Shown here piece after piece: positions 1 to 7,482 of a stretch of DNA of 24,400 nucleotides. The notes below the pieces were generated by a model. The model was not told the origin of the DNA. It did no database searches and saw nothing but the letters and a program-made list of their open reading frames with translations. Location: NCBI GenBank assembly GCA_023230565.1, contig JALNXD010000041.1:1-24400 (forward strand). The letters run 5' to 3'. Positions within the stretch are counted from its first letter, which is position 1, and each line of letters begins with the position of its first letter. The DNA is from Syntrophales bacterium (GTDB lineage Bacteria; Desulfobacterota; Syntrophia; Syntrophales; UBA2210). The position numbers and the translations under genes were made by a program.

Positions 1-1082
1 CCCATCGAAATGGTGGCACCGAGAGCGCCAAAGGGATATTTCCACAATCTGCTCTCATACCTGCCGCCCCATTGCGGCTGAATAGCGCAATACCTTTCTA
101 CAAGGGCTTTATTCTCGGGCGTTTCAAGGGCAAGAGAATGATCATTGCATACGATTAAATTGGCCGCTGCCTCGCCTTCGACAGCGCCAAGGAGCATCGG
201 GGGATCCGGCTCATATCCTGCAATGGTTTGACCGAGTGCCAGTTCGCGAGCTTGCTTTACCATATTTATTATATCTGAACCCCAGTCCGCAGTAAAAATC
301 ACCTCGGCACCGCTTGCCTGAACTTTTGTAAGATAAGGGGCAAAGTCCTTGAGAAACAGCGGATGGTAATCTTCACCTACTATTTCCGCCGCGGGTTTAT
401 ACTGTTTCAAACTCTTTTTCACCCCTTCAGCCCAGGCGTGACCAAATGCATAGTCTTGACAGAGGATATAAAACTTTTTTTCAGGTCGCTGCGAGTAATA
501 GTAGCCCAGTGCCGTTCCGAGCATACTCGTATTCTGACGGACTCTGAAGGTGTAGCGATTAAAATTATTGCCAGCCATGAGTTCATCTGAATATCCTGCA
601 TAGCTCATAAACGGGACTTGATATTTTTTGGCAACATTTTGAACCACGAGTGTAAGATGAGTACCGGTCACACCGATCAGAACATCCACTTTGTCTTCCA
701 GACAAAGCTTTTCGGCAACTTTTTTTGTTACCGCAGGCTTGGCCTGGTCATCTCCCTTGATAATTTGAATTTTCTTCCTCTTTCCGTCTACAACAATTCC
801 CCCCCTTTTGTTCAAATCGTGGGCGACCCATCCTGAAGAAATAGTATAGGTATCTCCCGACAAGGCAGCAGGACCCGAAAACGCCTCAATAAGGCCTACT
901 TTGATTGTGTCCCCGGAAGGAACTATTGGATTATTTGGATTAAAGTCAGACATATCTGACATTTTATTCACATCGAATCCCGGGATTGCGTCAGATGCGC
1001 CTGGAAAGGCCAGTCCTGCTGCAGTAAAAAAACACAGACTTATTATGAACATACTTATTTTGCTGCACCCTCTTTTTTTCAT
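1..1082 (-). CDS. Type-1 periplasmic substrate-binding protein (partial)
   Basis: The reading frame is open from an ATG at 1082 to the left edge without a stop: 360 codons, C-terminus outside the window. An AAGGAGG ribosome site lies six bases before the ATG. The first 32 residues (MKKRGCSKIS..., hydrophobic core FIISLCFFTAAGLAF) look like a Sec signal peptide with cleavage near ASDA. The mature part starts with IKVGLIEAFSGPAALSGD, followed by GGIVVDGKRKKIQII and VDVLIGVTGTHLTLVV, the pattern of the LivJ/LivK-like Peripla_BP_6 family that binds amino acids or small organic acids for ABC import. A linker of about 25 residues rich in Met, Ser, Asp and Asn precedes the fold. It follows a second binding protein by 110 bases on the same strand. 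The ligand is unknown; no permease is in view. Family assignment is firm, substrate is not. Confidence 0.9.
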   Translation of the reverse strand, partial: MKKRGCSKISMFIISLCFFTAAGLAFPGASDAIPGFDVNKMSDMSDFNPNNPIVPSGDTIKVGLIEAFSGPAALSGDTYTISSGWVAHDLNKRGGIVVDGKRKKIQIIKGDDQAKPAVTKKVAEKLCLEDKVDVLIGVTGTHLTLVVQNVAKKYQVPFMSYAGYSDELMAGNNFNRYTFRVRQNTSMLGTALGYYYSQRPEKKFYILCQDYAFGHAWAEGVKKSLKQYKPAAEIVGEDYHPLFLKDFAPYLTKVQASGAEVIFTADWGSDIINMVKQARELALGQTIAGYEPDPPMLLGAVEGEAAANLIVCNDHSLALETPENKALVERYCAIQPQWGGRYESRLWKYPFGALGATISM

Positions 1083-1125
1083 AATTCCCTCCTTTTATTT
1101 AAGTCGCCACACACTTTTGACACTA

Positions 1126-1172
1126 AAATGCCGGATGTTTTTATTACTAATTACCTTTTTTATCCGGTATTT
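1126..1172. repeat. Imperfect inverted repeat between the two binding-protein genes
   Basis: Arms AAATGCCGGAT (1126-1136) and ATCCGGTATTT (1162-1172) pair over 11 bases with one mismatch around a 25-base AT-rich loop. It sits in the 110-base gap after the stop at 1193. It could be a weak terminator or a processing hairpin that sets different expression of the two binding proteins. The loop is long and there is no clean T-run on the minus strand, so the role is uncertain. Confidence 0.3.
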
Positions 1173-1192
1173 AAACTGCTTTCTCTCGGCGG

Positions 1193-2464
1193 CTACTGTT
1201 CAACCCTTTTTCTCAAATCCCTGACACGCAGGTATGAATCGTTTGGATTGGTAATTTCAAGGAGATTTTTCGAATGGACAACGACATATTTTCCATCCTC
1301 CTGAAATTGACCGATAGGATACGGCTGATATACGCTTCCCTTCTTTGGCTCATGCCGCCGGTTGAAACTCCAGATCCAGGAACCTCTCTGAAATTCACCT
1401 GTTTCGACTGCTTTTATTATAGCTTCTACATCATCGGCACTTCCCGTTTTTTCGACTGCACCTTTCAGAATCCAGGGGCCATCATAAGCACTGAAAGTTG
1501 AAGCCATCAGGCCGGCGCCTTTTTCCCTCAGCTTTTTTAAAAAAGGTTTCGTTCTCTTTGTGAAAGGAATTTCTATTTCCGGCATCATAGAAGCTATTCC
1601 AAGAGCCTGCCCGCCCGTCATCTTCCAAAATGAGGCGTAACTGCATGCCCCGCTTTGCATTACTACATCCAGATTTTTTGCCGGCGACTGTGCCCACTGT
1701 TTGACAAATGTCACTGTATCGGTATAGGCGCTGAAAAACCATATGGTATCGGCCCCGCTTGCGGCAACTTTTTCCAGAATCGGCAAGAACATCTTTTCTT
1801 TAATATCGGTTGTTGTCTGGTATACAACCTCAATTCCGCCTTTTTCTGCAAATTCTTTTACCGGTGGGAAGGAACCAGGTTTTCCTTTCCGGTACGTTTC
1901 GGTCCAGCCAATATCTTCTATAAGAAGAGCAAGCTTCCGGGTGCCGATTGTCTGTCTGAAAAAATCCAGCACTTCAAGAGCGGGGTTATAGGTATCCGAC
2001 ACACCAGGATATACGAGGAAAAGAAATTTATATTTCTCGTACTCGTCGGCTACAATATCCATGTTGAGACCACTGGACCAAATCGAAAAAAGTACGTGGG
2101 GATAACTGGGATAGAGCCTTGAAGCTGTCTGCGCGCACGCCATGCTCCCCTCTGTACCTTCGGCAAATACAAGAAGGCACCTGTCTTTCATCACCAATTT
2201 TTTATACGCCGCAACAGCCAGCGGAATTTCTCTTTTCCAGTCTTCTGTTATAAGCTCGACTGGTCTGCCCAGGATTCCCCCTTCCTTGTTCAACTCGTCG
2301 ATACTTATTTCAAGGGATGCAAGATTGCTTTCACCATACACAGTTGAAAGAGCACCGATATACCCTATCTTAACAGGATCTTCGGCAAAAGATGCACAAA
2401 TGGAACCGGACACGATAATCGCACTCGAAATACACAAAACCATCATCAATATTCTTTTTAGCAT
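1193..2464 (-). CDS. LivK-like periplasmic substrate-binding protein
   Basis: A complete 423-residue binding protein of the Peripla_BP_6 type. The N-terminus (MLKRILMMVLCISSAIIVSGSI) is a signal peptide with probable cleavage after ASFA, and the mature chain begins DPVKIGYIGALSTVYGES, typical of branched-chain-amino-acid or amide binding proteins. GGILGRPVELITED near residue 65 is the usual second strand-turn of the fold. The ATG at 2464 has AGGAGG eight bases upstream. It lies 47 bases after the HpaB-family gene and ahead of a second, clearly different binding protein, so the three probably form one transcript. It is longer than typical LivK (about 370 residues). The ligand cannot be read from sequence; because of the neighbour, an aromatic or hydroxy-acid compound is a guess only. 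Confidence 0.88.
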   Translation of the reverse strand: MLKRILMMVLCISSAIIVSGSICASFAEDPVKIGYIGALSTVYGESNLASLEISIDELNKEGGILGRPVELITEDWKREIPLAVAAYKKLVMKDRCLLVFAEGTEGSMACAQTASRLYPSYPHVLFSIWSSGLNMDIVADEYEKYKFLFLVYPGVSDTYNPALEVLDFFRQTIGTRKLALLIEDIGWTETYRKGKPGSFPPVKEFAEKGGIEVVYQTTTDIKEKMFLPILEKVAASGADTIWFFSAYTDTVTFVKQWAQSPAKNLDVVMQSGACSYASFWKMTGGQALGIASMMPEIEIPFTKRTKPFLKKLREKGAGLMASTFSAYDGPWILKGAVEKTGSADDVEAIIKAVETGEFQRGSWIWSFNRRHEPKKGSVYQPYPIGQFQEDGKYVVVHSKNLLEITNPNDSYLRVRDLRKRVEQ

Positions 2465-2511
2465 ATGCCCCTCCTTTTTGTTTTGACCTTTTGAAGTTAT
2501 ACGCTGTGATG

Positions 2512-4029
2512 TTATTGTATTTTCTCCAATATGTGATCGATCTCGGATAACTCCGGCAGCCCGTTGTACGCAGGATGCGGACTGTCATCTTTTATTCCTG
2601 CAGTTCTTTTTGCCGCCGACTCATATCTTTTTCTGTCAACTGTGGCCAGAAAACTAAGTCTTTGGGCCATCAGTGAGCCCTCTCCATGAATTGTACCGAC
2701 AGCTTCAACCGGCAGAGACATATCTCGAATTAAATTAAGGATACGAATCCGATCTTCAGTTTCAACTCCTTCTTTTGCCTGCAAATATTTGTCAAATACC
2801 GGTTTCAATTCAGGATTGTGATAATCTTTGGAAGAAGGCATCGTCACAACGAGCCCGCCCGCGATATCCTGCGCCGTTTTCATAGCCCAATGCCAGTTAT
2901 TGGCAAAAGTATATTTTGCCAGGTTTGAGATCATAGGATTCGGATAGAGAAATCCCGTTTCGGGATCGGTGACACAATCCAGCGCCGCAGCTCGTCCCAA
3001 TGCTTCCGAAGTTTCCGCATAATAAATAAGCTCTGATAACTTATCCTGTATATGTCCGTATTTTGTCAAACCATTATACTCGGCTATAAGCAACGCGCTT
3101 CCAATCATATTCTCCAGATCTACAATCTTGCGGCCGTCGCCGCTGAGCCTGTGAAAGTTGCCGAACATATATGCAGCCGGCCCGGCAAATCGCCACTCCC
3201 CCTTCATAAATACTCTTTCTTTGGGAATAAATACGTCATCAAATATGATCATCGCATCAGCGGTATACTGTCTTGCAGTGAGCGGGTAATCAAAATAGTT
3301 GCCCTCTTCAGCCAGTTCAGGTCGCGGCAAAATGGAAGTGATTCCTTTACTGTTCAACGGAGCTGCAAACGCAACGGCATACTCCTTGTCTTCCTCCTTC
3401 ATTGCACGGCAGGGAAGGACAATAACTTCGTTAGTGTAGGGTGCGAACGTAATATGAGCCAATGCCCCTCTCACCGTAATACCGCTTTTTGATTCATCTA
3501 CAATTCGTATGTAGAAATCTTTGTGGGCCTTCTGCCCCGAAGGGCGCCTGCTCCGATCCCCCTTCACATCCGTCATGCCGCCGCATAATCCCAGATCCTT
3601 CTTTTTACATTCTTCTCTAAACGCTTCAACATACTTACCATAGGATGTGCCAAGCTGTGTATCCATCTGACGACTGACTGCCGTAACCGCATGCAGGGCA
3701 TCGATACCCACCCAATGCGCACCTCCCGGCATGCCGCAGCACATCCTTGCCAGCCTCTGGACTATACTTCGCCTCCGCAACAAGTCCTCTGAACTGGTCG
3801 GAGGCCTCAGTACAAAATGATATGGCTCTCCTTTCTCATCTTCGATAATCATAAGGTCCCTGAATTCAGGATTGGCGCATATCTCATATTCAAAGGCAGA
3901 AAACCGCAGTCCCGCTTTCAACGCGCTGTTATTGTTATTGATAATATCTCCGATTTTTTCGCCATTGGCATATGTGATCCTGCCGTCATTAAGACTTTCT
4001 ACATACTGCCCCGGGGTTTTAATAGCCAT
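2512..4029 (-). CDS. HpaB/AbfD-family flavoprotein (4-hydroxyphenylacetate 3-hydroxylase / 4-hydroxybutyryl-CoA dehydratase family)
   Basis: A 505-residue protein collinear with the HpaB/AbfD superfamily: TPGQYVESLNDGR at the start, the flavin-contact segment GGMTDVKGDRSRRPS (150-164), DFYIRIVDESKSGITVRGA (171-189) and DIAGGLVVTMPS near residue 390. In Clostridium 4-hydroxybutyryl-CoA dehydratase the [4Fe-4S] cluster is held by Cys99, Cys103, His292 and Cys299. Aligned by eye, these are Gly102, Trp106, His293 and Arg300 here; only the histidine remains. Cys97 and Cys98 lie nearby but out of register. It is therefore probably not a classical radical dehydratase, but a flavin-only oxygenase, dehydrogenase or dehydratase of unknown substrate. 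An AAAGGAG site lies before the ATG. The adjacent binding proteins and sigma54 regulator suggest substrate-induced catabolism. Confidence 0.85.
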   Translation of the reverse strand: MAIKTPGQYVESLNDGRITYANGEKIGDIINNNNSALKAGLRFSAFEYEICANPEFRDLMIIEDEKGEPYHFVLRPPTSSEDLLRRRSIVQRLARMCCGMPGGAHWVGIDALHAVTAVSRQMDTQLGTSYGKYVEAFREECKKKDLGLCGGMTDVKGDRSRRPSGQKAHKDFYIRIVDESKSGITVRGALAHITFAPYTNEVIVLPCRAMKEEDKEYAVAFAAPLNSKGITSILPRPELAEEGNYFDYPLTARQYTADAMIIFDDVFIPKERVFMKGEWRFAGPAAYMFGNFHRLSGDGRKIVDLENMIGSALLIAEYNGLTKYGHIQDKLSELIYYAETSEALGRAAALDCVTDPETGFLYPNPMISNLAKYTFANNWHWAMKTAQDIAGGLVVTMPSSKDYHNPELKPVFDKYLQAKEGVETEDRIRILNLIRDMSLPVEAVGTIHGEGSLMAQRLSFLATVDRKRYESAAKRTAGIKDDSPHPAYNGLPELSEIDHILEKIQ

Positions 4030-4063
4030 AATTCCACTCCTTTTTCTATTTTATTATTGATGG

Positions 4064-4081
4064 CGGACTCGCAAAAGTCCG
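4064..4081. promoter_or_regulatory. Inverted repeat near the putative transcription start of the HpaB-family gene
   Basis: CGGACT (4064-4069) and AGTCCG (4076-4081) form perfect 6-base arms around a 6-base spacer, 35 to 52 bases upstream of the ATG at 4029. If the predicted promoter just upstream is real, the repeat covers the transcription start, as an operator would. The binding protein is unknown. Confidence 0.35.
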
Positions 4082-4083
4082 AA

Positions 4084-4111
4084 ATACTATAAAATGAAAT
4101 AGCTTTGTAAA
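4084..4111 (-). promoter_or_regulatory. Possible sigma70 promoter of the HpaB-family operon
   Basis: On the minus strand, TTTACA (4111-4106, five of six matches to the -35 consensus) is followed by a 16-base spacer and TAGTAT (4089-4084, four of six to the -10). It is about 55 to 80 bases before the start codon. This is a hand match only; AT-rich DNA gives such matches often. Confidence 0.33.
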
Positions 4112-4153
4112 AAGTTCCTTACTCCTGGCCAGCTACACCGGCAATATAACGGG

Positions 4154-4185
4154 AAGTAAGTGACGTTTCGCAAATTCACTTACTT
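4154..4185. repeat. Perfect 10-base inverted repeat with 12-base spacer
   Basis: AAGTAAGTGA (4154-4163) and TCACTTACTT (4176-4185) are exact reverse complements separated by 12 bases. There is no T-run, so it is not an obvious intrinsic terminator. Its position about 125 to 155 bases upstream of the HpaB-family ATG fits an activator site, for example for the neighbouring sigma54-type regulator. An RNA hairpin is the alternative. Confidence 0.45.
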
Positions 4186-4296
4186 AGAAGCTCCCGGGCC
4201 GGTGCGTGCGAATCCTGGAAATGAACCATACATAGGCGTACGCCGCAATGGCGAAGGATGAAGCGCACAGCAACATCTGACTTTTGAAGAAGCCTT

Positions 4297-4324
4297 CTTT
4301 GATGATTTTGCTGAACCATCAAAG
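4297..4324. repeat. Perfect 8-base inverted repeat with 12-base loop
   Basis: CTTTGATG (4297-4304) and CATCAAAG (4317-4324) pair exactly across a 12-base loop, overlapping a second small hairpin (AAGAAG-C-CTTCTT, 4287-4299). The spacer length equals that of the repeat at 4154-4185 although the arm sequences differ. The pair lies about 135 bases after the regulator stop. No T-run follows on either strand. Confidence 0.4.
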
Positions 4325-4460
4325 ATAATGCCAAAAAGCCAAATACGGCTGGCAGATAGTAGTATATGTAAAAACAATTATTTATCTATGGAAAGATTTG
4401 CCTGATACTATCGTATGATGTAATATTTAACAAAACTGTAACAATACAAAACTGTAAAAT

Positions 4461-6245
4461 TTACATGTATTCCTTTGGCCTTTCCAGCCCGTATTCTTTC
4501 ATTTTCAAGTAAATTGTCTGTCTGCTCAGACCCAAGAATCGTGCCGCTTTGGATATATTCCAATCTGTTTTGCCTAAAGCTTCCTTCAATTCTTCTATAT
4601 CTGTAAATTTATTTTTCGTTTTCGTAAAAGTGTGAACCGGAGCATAATCCTTTATTTCATTTGCAATGTGCTCAAGGGTAATTGTCCGGCCGTGGCACAT
4701 TATAAATGCCCTTTCGATCGTATGTTCAAGCTCTCTTATATTGCCCGGCCATGGATAATTCATAAAAAGGGATATGACATCTCTGGATATCCCCTCAATA
4801 TTTTTTCTTAATTTCTTATTAAAGGACACACAGAAATGATCAGCCAGCAAAGGAATATCGGCACTTCTTTCTCTGAGAGGAGGAAGGTCAACTTCTACAA
4901 CCTTGAGGCGGTAATAAAGATCTTCTCGAAACTTCCCTGCCCGCACTCTTTCCTTCAAATCTTTATTTGTGCAGGCAATGATTCGTACATCAATTTCCGA
5001 AGGATCAGACTCGCCCACCCTCTCAAATTCTTTTTCCTCTATCACTCTTAAAAGCTTCAACTGAATTTGAGGCGAGATATCCCCAATTTCATCCAAAAGT
5101 ATTGTTCCCCCGTCAGCTGTGTGAAAACGCCCCTTCCGGTCTTTAATCGCGCCGGTAAAGGCCCCCTTGACATGGCCAAACAATTCGCTTTCCAATAGTG
5201 TTTCTGCCATGGCGGAACAGTTAACTTTTACTAACGGCTTGAAAGCGCGACTACCACCGTAATGGAGCGCTCTTGCCACCAGCTCTTTTCCCGTTCCGCT
5301 TTCGCCCGTAATCAGCACGGTTGTATCCAAATTTGATAAATCTTCCAAAAGAGCGTAGATTTCCTGCATTTTGCTATCTTTACCGATTATCTGCTGGAAT
5401 TGATGCCTTTCATGCAATTCCCTTTCCAGCCTGCTGATTTTGGAAACATCTCTTATTATCAGGACCAATCCGATAAATTCTCTGTCGGAGTCAATGAGCG
5501 GAGAACAGGAGACTAACGCGATTTGCCGGAATCTATCGTTTCGATTACATTCAATGCGATACTCATCAATCCGGGATTTGCCGGATAAGGCCGACTGCAA
5601 GACCCCGTAACAATTCTTATTGCAATGTAATAACGGTTCGTGAAATTTTTTTCCTATATCTTCATTAACGTGTACTCCGCAGATATTTTCCGCAGAAGCA
5701 TTCGCAGCAATCAGATTTAATTCAGGGTCAATAATGATAATTGCATCTTTGGCGCTTCTGAAAATGGCTTCCAAATGGATGCGATACGATGCCAATTCCT
5801 TCTCAGCCCGCCTTCTTTCAGTAATGTCCCGATTAACGTTTCGAAATCCGATTATTTTCCCTTCCGCATTTTTTACCAGGGATACCGTATCTTCTGTAAT
5901 TCTCCTTTTTCCGTCTTTTCTGACGATTTCATACCGTATTGATTTTGCGGGAATACCGGAAGTATATACTTTATTGTAAGAGCGAACGATAAACTTTGCC
6001 GTCTCTTCATCGACATTCATTCGAAAATTATTTCCAACAAGCTCCTTTTTCGAATATCCGGTTAAATTACATACTGCCTGATTTACAAAAAGAATTGTAC
6101 CTTTCAAATCAGTTTCCGTAATACCGTCTTCAATCTCGTTTAAAATAGCCTGATATTTTCCGGCTTCAAAATGACTATCTTCCTTGCTTTCTTGATCCGG
6201 AATTACCTCTGCCGATTCTTTATGCTTCCCGGATTTTGTATGCAT
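4461..6245 (-). CDS. PAS-PAS-AAA+-Fis sigma54-dependent transcriptional activator
   Basis: A bacterial enhancer-binding protein, 594 residues from the chosen start. PAS domain 1 spans about 30-145 and PAS domain 2 about 155-270, followed by a short coiled segment. The AAA+ module has Walker A GESGTGKE (314-321), the sigma54-contact loop GAFTGA (361-366) and Walker B LLDEIGDI (383-390). A Fis-type helix-turn-helix ends the protein (about 563-586, NISKAARFLGLSRQTIYLKM). An alternative GTG start at 6293 would add 16 residues, but AAGGAG precedes the ATG at 6245, so I prefer the latter. PAS 2 is rich in cysteine (C189, C208, C212, C233, C247), suggesting redox or metal sensing. The divergent gap upstream and the HpaB-family operon downstream are the likely targets. 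It should activate by contacting sigma54-RNA polymerase. Confidence 0.93.
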   Translation of the reverse strand: MHTKSGKHKESAEVIPDQESKEDSHFEAGKYQAILNEIEDGITETDLKGTILFVNQAVCNLTGYSKKELVGNNFRMNVDEETAKFIVRSYNKVYTSGIPAKSIRYEIVRKDGKRRITEDTVSLVKNAEGKIIGFRNVNRDITERRRAEKELASYRIHLEAIFRSAKDAIIIIDPELNLIAANASAENICGVHVNEDIGKKFHEPLLHCNKNCYGVLQSALSGKSRIDEYRIECNRNDRFRQIALVSCSPLIDSDREFIGLVLIIRDVSKISRLERELHERHQFQQIIGKDSKMQEIYALLEDLSNLDTTVLITGESGTGKELVARALHYGGSRAFKPLVKVNCSAMAETLLESELFGHVKGAFTGAIKDRKGRFHTADGGTILLDEIGDISPQIQLKLLRVIEEKEFERVGESDPSEIDVRIIACTNKDLKERVRAGKFREDLYYRLKVVEVDLPPLRERSADIPLLADHFCVSFNKKLRKNIEGISRDVISLFMNYPWPGNIRELEHTIERAFIMCHGRTITLEHIANEIKDYAPVHTFTKTKNKFTDIEELKEALGKTDWNISKAARFLGLSRQTIYLKMKEYGLERPKEYM

Positions 6246-6498
6246 TGTCGTGTTTCTCCTTACCGCATCGAAAGGGCCATGAATTCGGTTCACGTTTCTT
6301 CAGATACAGATCTCTTACGCTGTCGTTGATAATTATGCGCACCTCCGTACCGGCATCCCCTTTTCTTCTTTTTAAAATCAATTCCCGCAGATGTCCATAT
6401 GCAAAATATGCCCCGGGCCTGTGAAAAGGGGAAAATAAAAGTAAATTCATGCTTTTGCAGAATGAGAAATACTTTCATATTTTTAACAAAATTTTTGA

Positions 6499-6527
6499 TT
6501 GACAAAAGAACTTTTATGCGGCATAAG
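6499..6527 (+). promoter_or_regulatory. Possible sigma70 promoter with palindrome over the -10
   Basis: TTGACA (6499-6504) is a perfect -35. After a 17-base spacer, CATAAG (6522-6527) matches four of six -10 positions. The palindrome TATGCGGCATA (6515-6525) overlaps the -10, the arrangement of a repressible promoter. No protein gene follows closely; a short RNA is the best candidate product. Confidence 0.4.
6515..6525. promoter_or_regulatory. Operator-like palindrome, copy 1
   Basis: TATGC-G-GCATA, an exact 11-base palindrome around a central G, overlapping the -10 of the putative promoter. An identical copy starts 56 bases downstream, so the pair is unlikely to be chance and suggests a two-site binding region for one dimeric regulator. 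Confidence 0.45.
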
Positions 6528-6533
6528 AGCACT

Positions 6534-6669
6534 ACTTTAAAAATTTGCATGATGTTGGCCGCGCCCTTCGTATGCGGCATATTATTGCGATTCCTACCGT
6601 TTCCCCCCAATTCTCCGTCTGCTTCTCTTCGGGTACTTAGTATTGGGCAGATAAGGCGCGGCCTTTTTT
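6534..6669 (+). ncRNA. Candidate small RNA with GC-rich closing stem and T-run
   Basis: A transcript from the promoter at 6499-6527 would start near 6534. GGCCGCGCC (6557-6565) and GGCGCGGCC (6655-6663) are perfect 9-base complements, and the second arm runs straight into six T residues (6664-6669), giving a terminator-like end and a transcript of about 136 bases. The loop of 89 bases is long and competing local pairings exist, for example GCCGC with GCGGC near 6560-6578. This rests on structure alone. Confidence 0.25.
6571..6581. promoter_or_regulatory. Operator-like palindrome, copy 2
   Basis: The second exact copy of TATGCGGCATA, 56 bases start-to-start from the first (a little over five helical turns). 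A looser relative, TATGCGGGCATG, occurs at 7159-7170. A binding site of the adjacent regulator (start codon at 6245, about 300 bases away) is possible but untested. Confidence 0.4.
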
Positions 6670-7224
6670 ACCGGAAATAGCTTTCCGCCTGCGTGTGTCC
6701 TTTTTTCAGGCGCCCTCTGGCACCTGCTGTCATATCACACCTTTCATCCATTTAGAATTGCCATCTCATAAAAAACTCCTTTCTTTATGCCCCGGCTCGG
6801 CCGGCAAAAAAAAGCTTCCAGGCAAATGATGCAAAATGTTTTCGAAAAAGGTGGCGTTCCGGCAAGGTAAATATATAAACGTGAGCCTCCTCTTCTTCGA
6901 TCCTATTAAGGAGCATGAGGCTTTGACCGTAAATCAACTATTTTTCGAGTACCATGCCGTCGATGCAAGGCACTAATCACGGCGATCCGGAGCTGACGGG
7001 CACGAGTGTGCCGGAACAGTTTCGCGAAACCTGTATGTCGAAACACGGGTACACGCCGGGCAAAATCTCTTTTTCACTGAATGGGCAGGGTGAATACAAT
7101 TCCATATATGAAAATCTAAATACACAAATGATGCGGCAGTATCAGTTGCTTCTGCCATTATGCGGGCATGGCCGGGCATAAGGAGCGTATTGCAAGAGCA
7201 GCATAAAGTTAATTTTAAAACACC

Positions 7225-7253
7225 TTGACAAATTTTCATCATAAGGTTAAAAA
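7225..7253 (+). promoter_or_regulatory. Possible promoter of the flavoprotein gene
   Basis: TTGACA (7225-7230), a 17-base spacer, then TAAAAA (7248-7253; four of six -10 matches). It would give a leader of about 220 bases ahead of the ATG at 7483. Palindromes AACCGGTT (7274-7281) and TTTTGGCCAAAA (7280-7291) follow just after the expected start. Confidence 0.35.
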
Positions 7254-7324
7254 AACCGTCAGTTTTGCTTTTCAACCGGTTTTGGCCAAAATATGTATGA
7301 ATTCGTAAAAAAGTAAAAATGTCA

Positions 7325-7336
7325 TTCCTGCAGGAA
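7325..7336. repeat. 12-base palindrome TTCCTGCAGGAA
   Basis: An exact palindrome about 150 bases upstream of the flavoprotein ATG and some 35 bases after the overlapping palindromes at 7274-7291. It could be a transcription-factor site in the leader. No other copy was noticed. Confidence 0.3.
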
Positions 7337-7482
7337 CATGAATCTATAGTTAACACACGTACAAGATTTATTTAAAGCGCGGAATGAAAAAAAACGAGTA
7401 GATCGACTTTTTACGAACCATCATTTTTCAGGTTGAAACGTGCCGTGCTCACAATTCTTGATTATGCTACGGAGAGATCATT

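Larger units (their letters stand above)
4030..4460. other. Gene-free interval rich in inverted repeats
   Basis: Between the sigma54 regulator stop and the HpaB-family start I see no convincing gene. A weak open frame on the minus strand (4377-4180) has no family resemblance. Five perfect inverted repeats occur: 4064-4081, 4154-4185, the palindrome GGCGTACGCC at 4235-4244, AAGAAG-C-CTTCTT at 4287-4299, and CTTTGATG / CATCAAAG at 4297-4324. No -24/-12 sigma54 promoter (GG-N10-GC) was found by eye on the minus strand. Confidence 0.6.
6246..7482. other. Gene-poor 1.2-kb interval with regulatory-looking structure
   Basis: No reading frame here has a good ribosome site plus recognisable protein content. 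A plus-strand frame at 6954-7181 (75 codons) and minus-strand frames between 6290 and 6610 resemble nothing I know. What can be seen is promoter-like elements at 6499-6527 and 7225-7253, two copies of the palindrome TATGCGGCATA, the 9-base stem 6557-6565/6655-6663 with a T-run, the small hairpin CGGAAA-TAGC-TTTCCG (6672-6687), and palindromes at 7274-7291 and 7325-7336. Confidence 0.6.

Noticed and set aside
4180..4377. 65-codon minus-strand frame between regulator and HpaB-family gene
   Set aside because: Overlaps several hairpins, lacks a ribosome site and has low-complexity composition; a plus-strand reading is interrupted by a stop.
7000..7017. GGGCACGAGTGTGCC as a sigma54 -24/-12 promoter
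   Set aside because: The GG and GC elements are in the wrong register for TGGCAC-N5-TTGC; it is better described as a small palindrome.
6954..7181. 75-codon plus-strand frame in the gene-poor interval
   Set aside because: No clear ribosome site, no family resemblance, and it sits among repeats; could be a tiny gene but cannot be supported.
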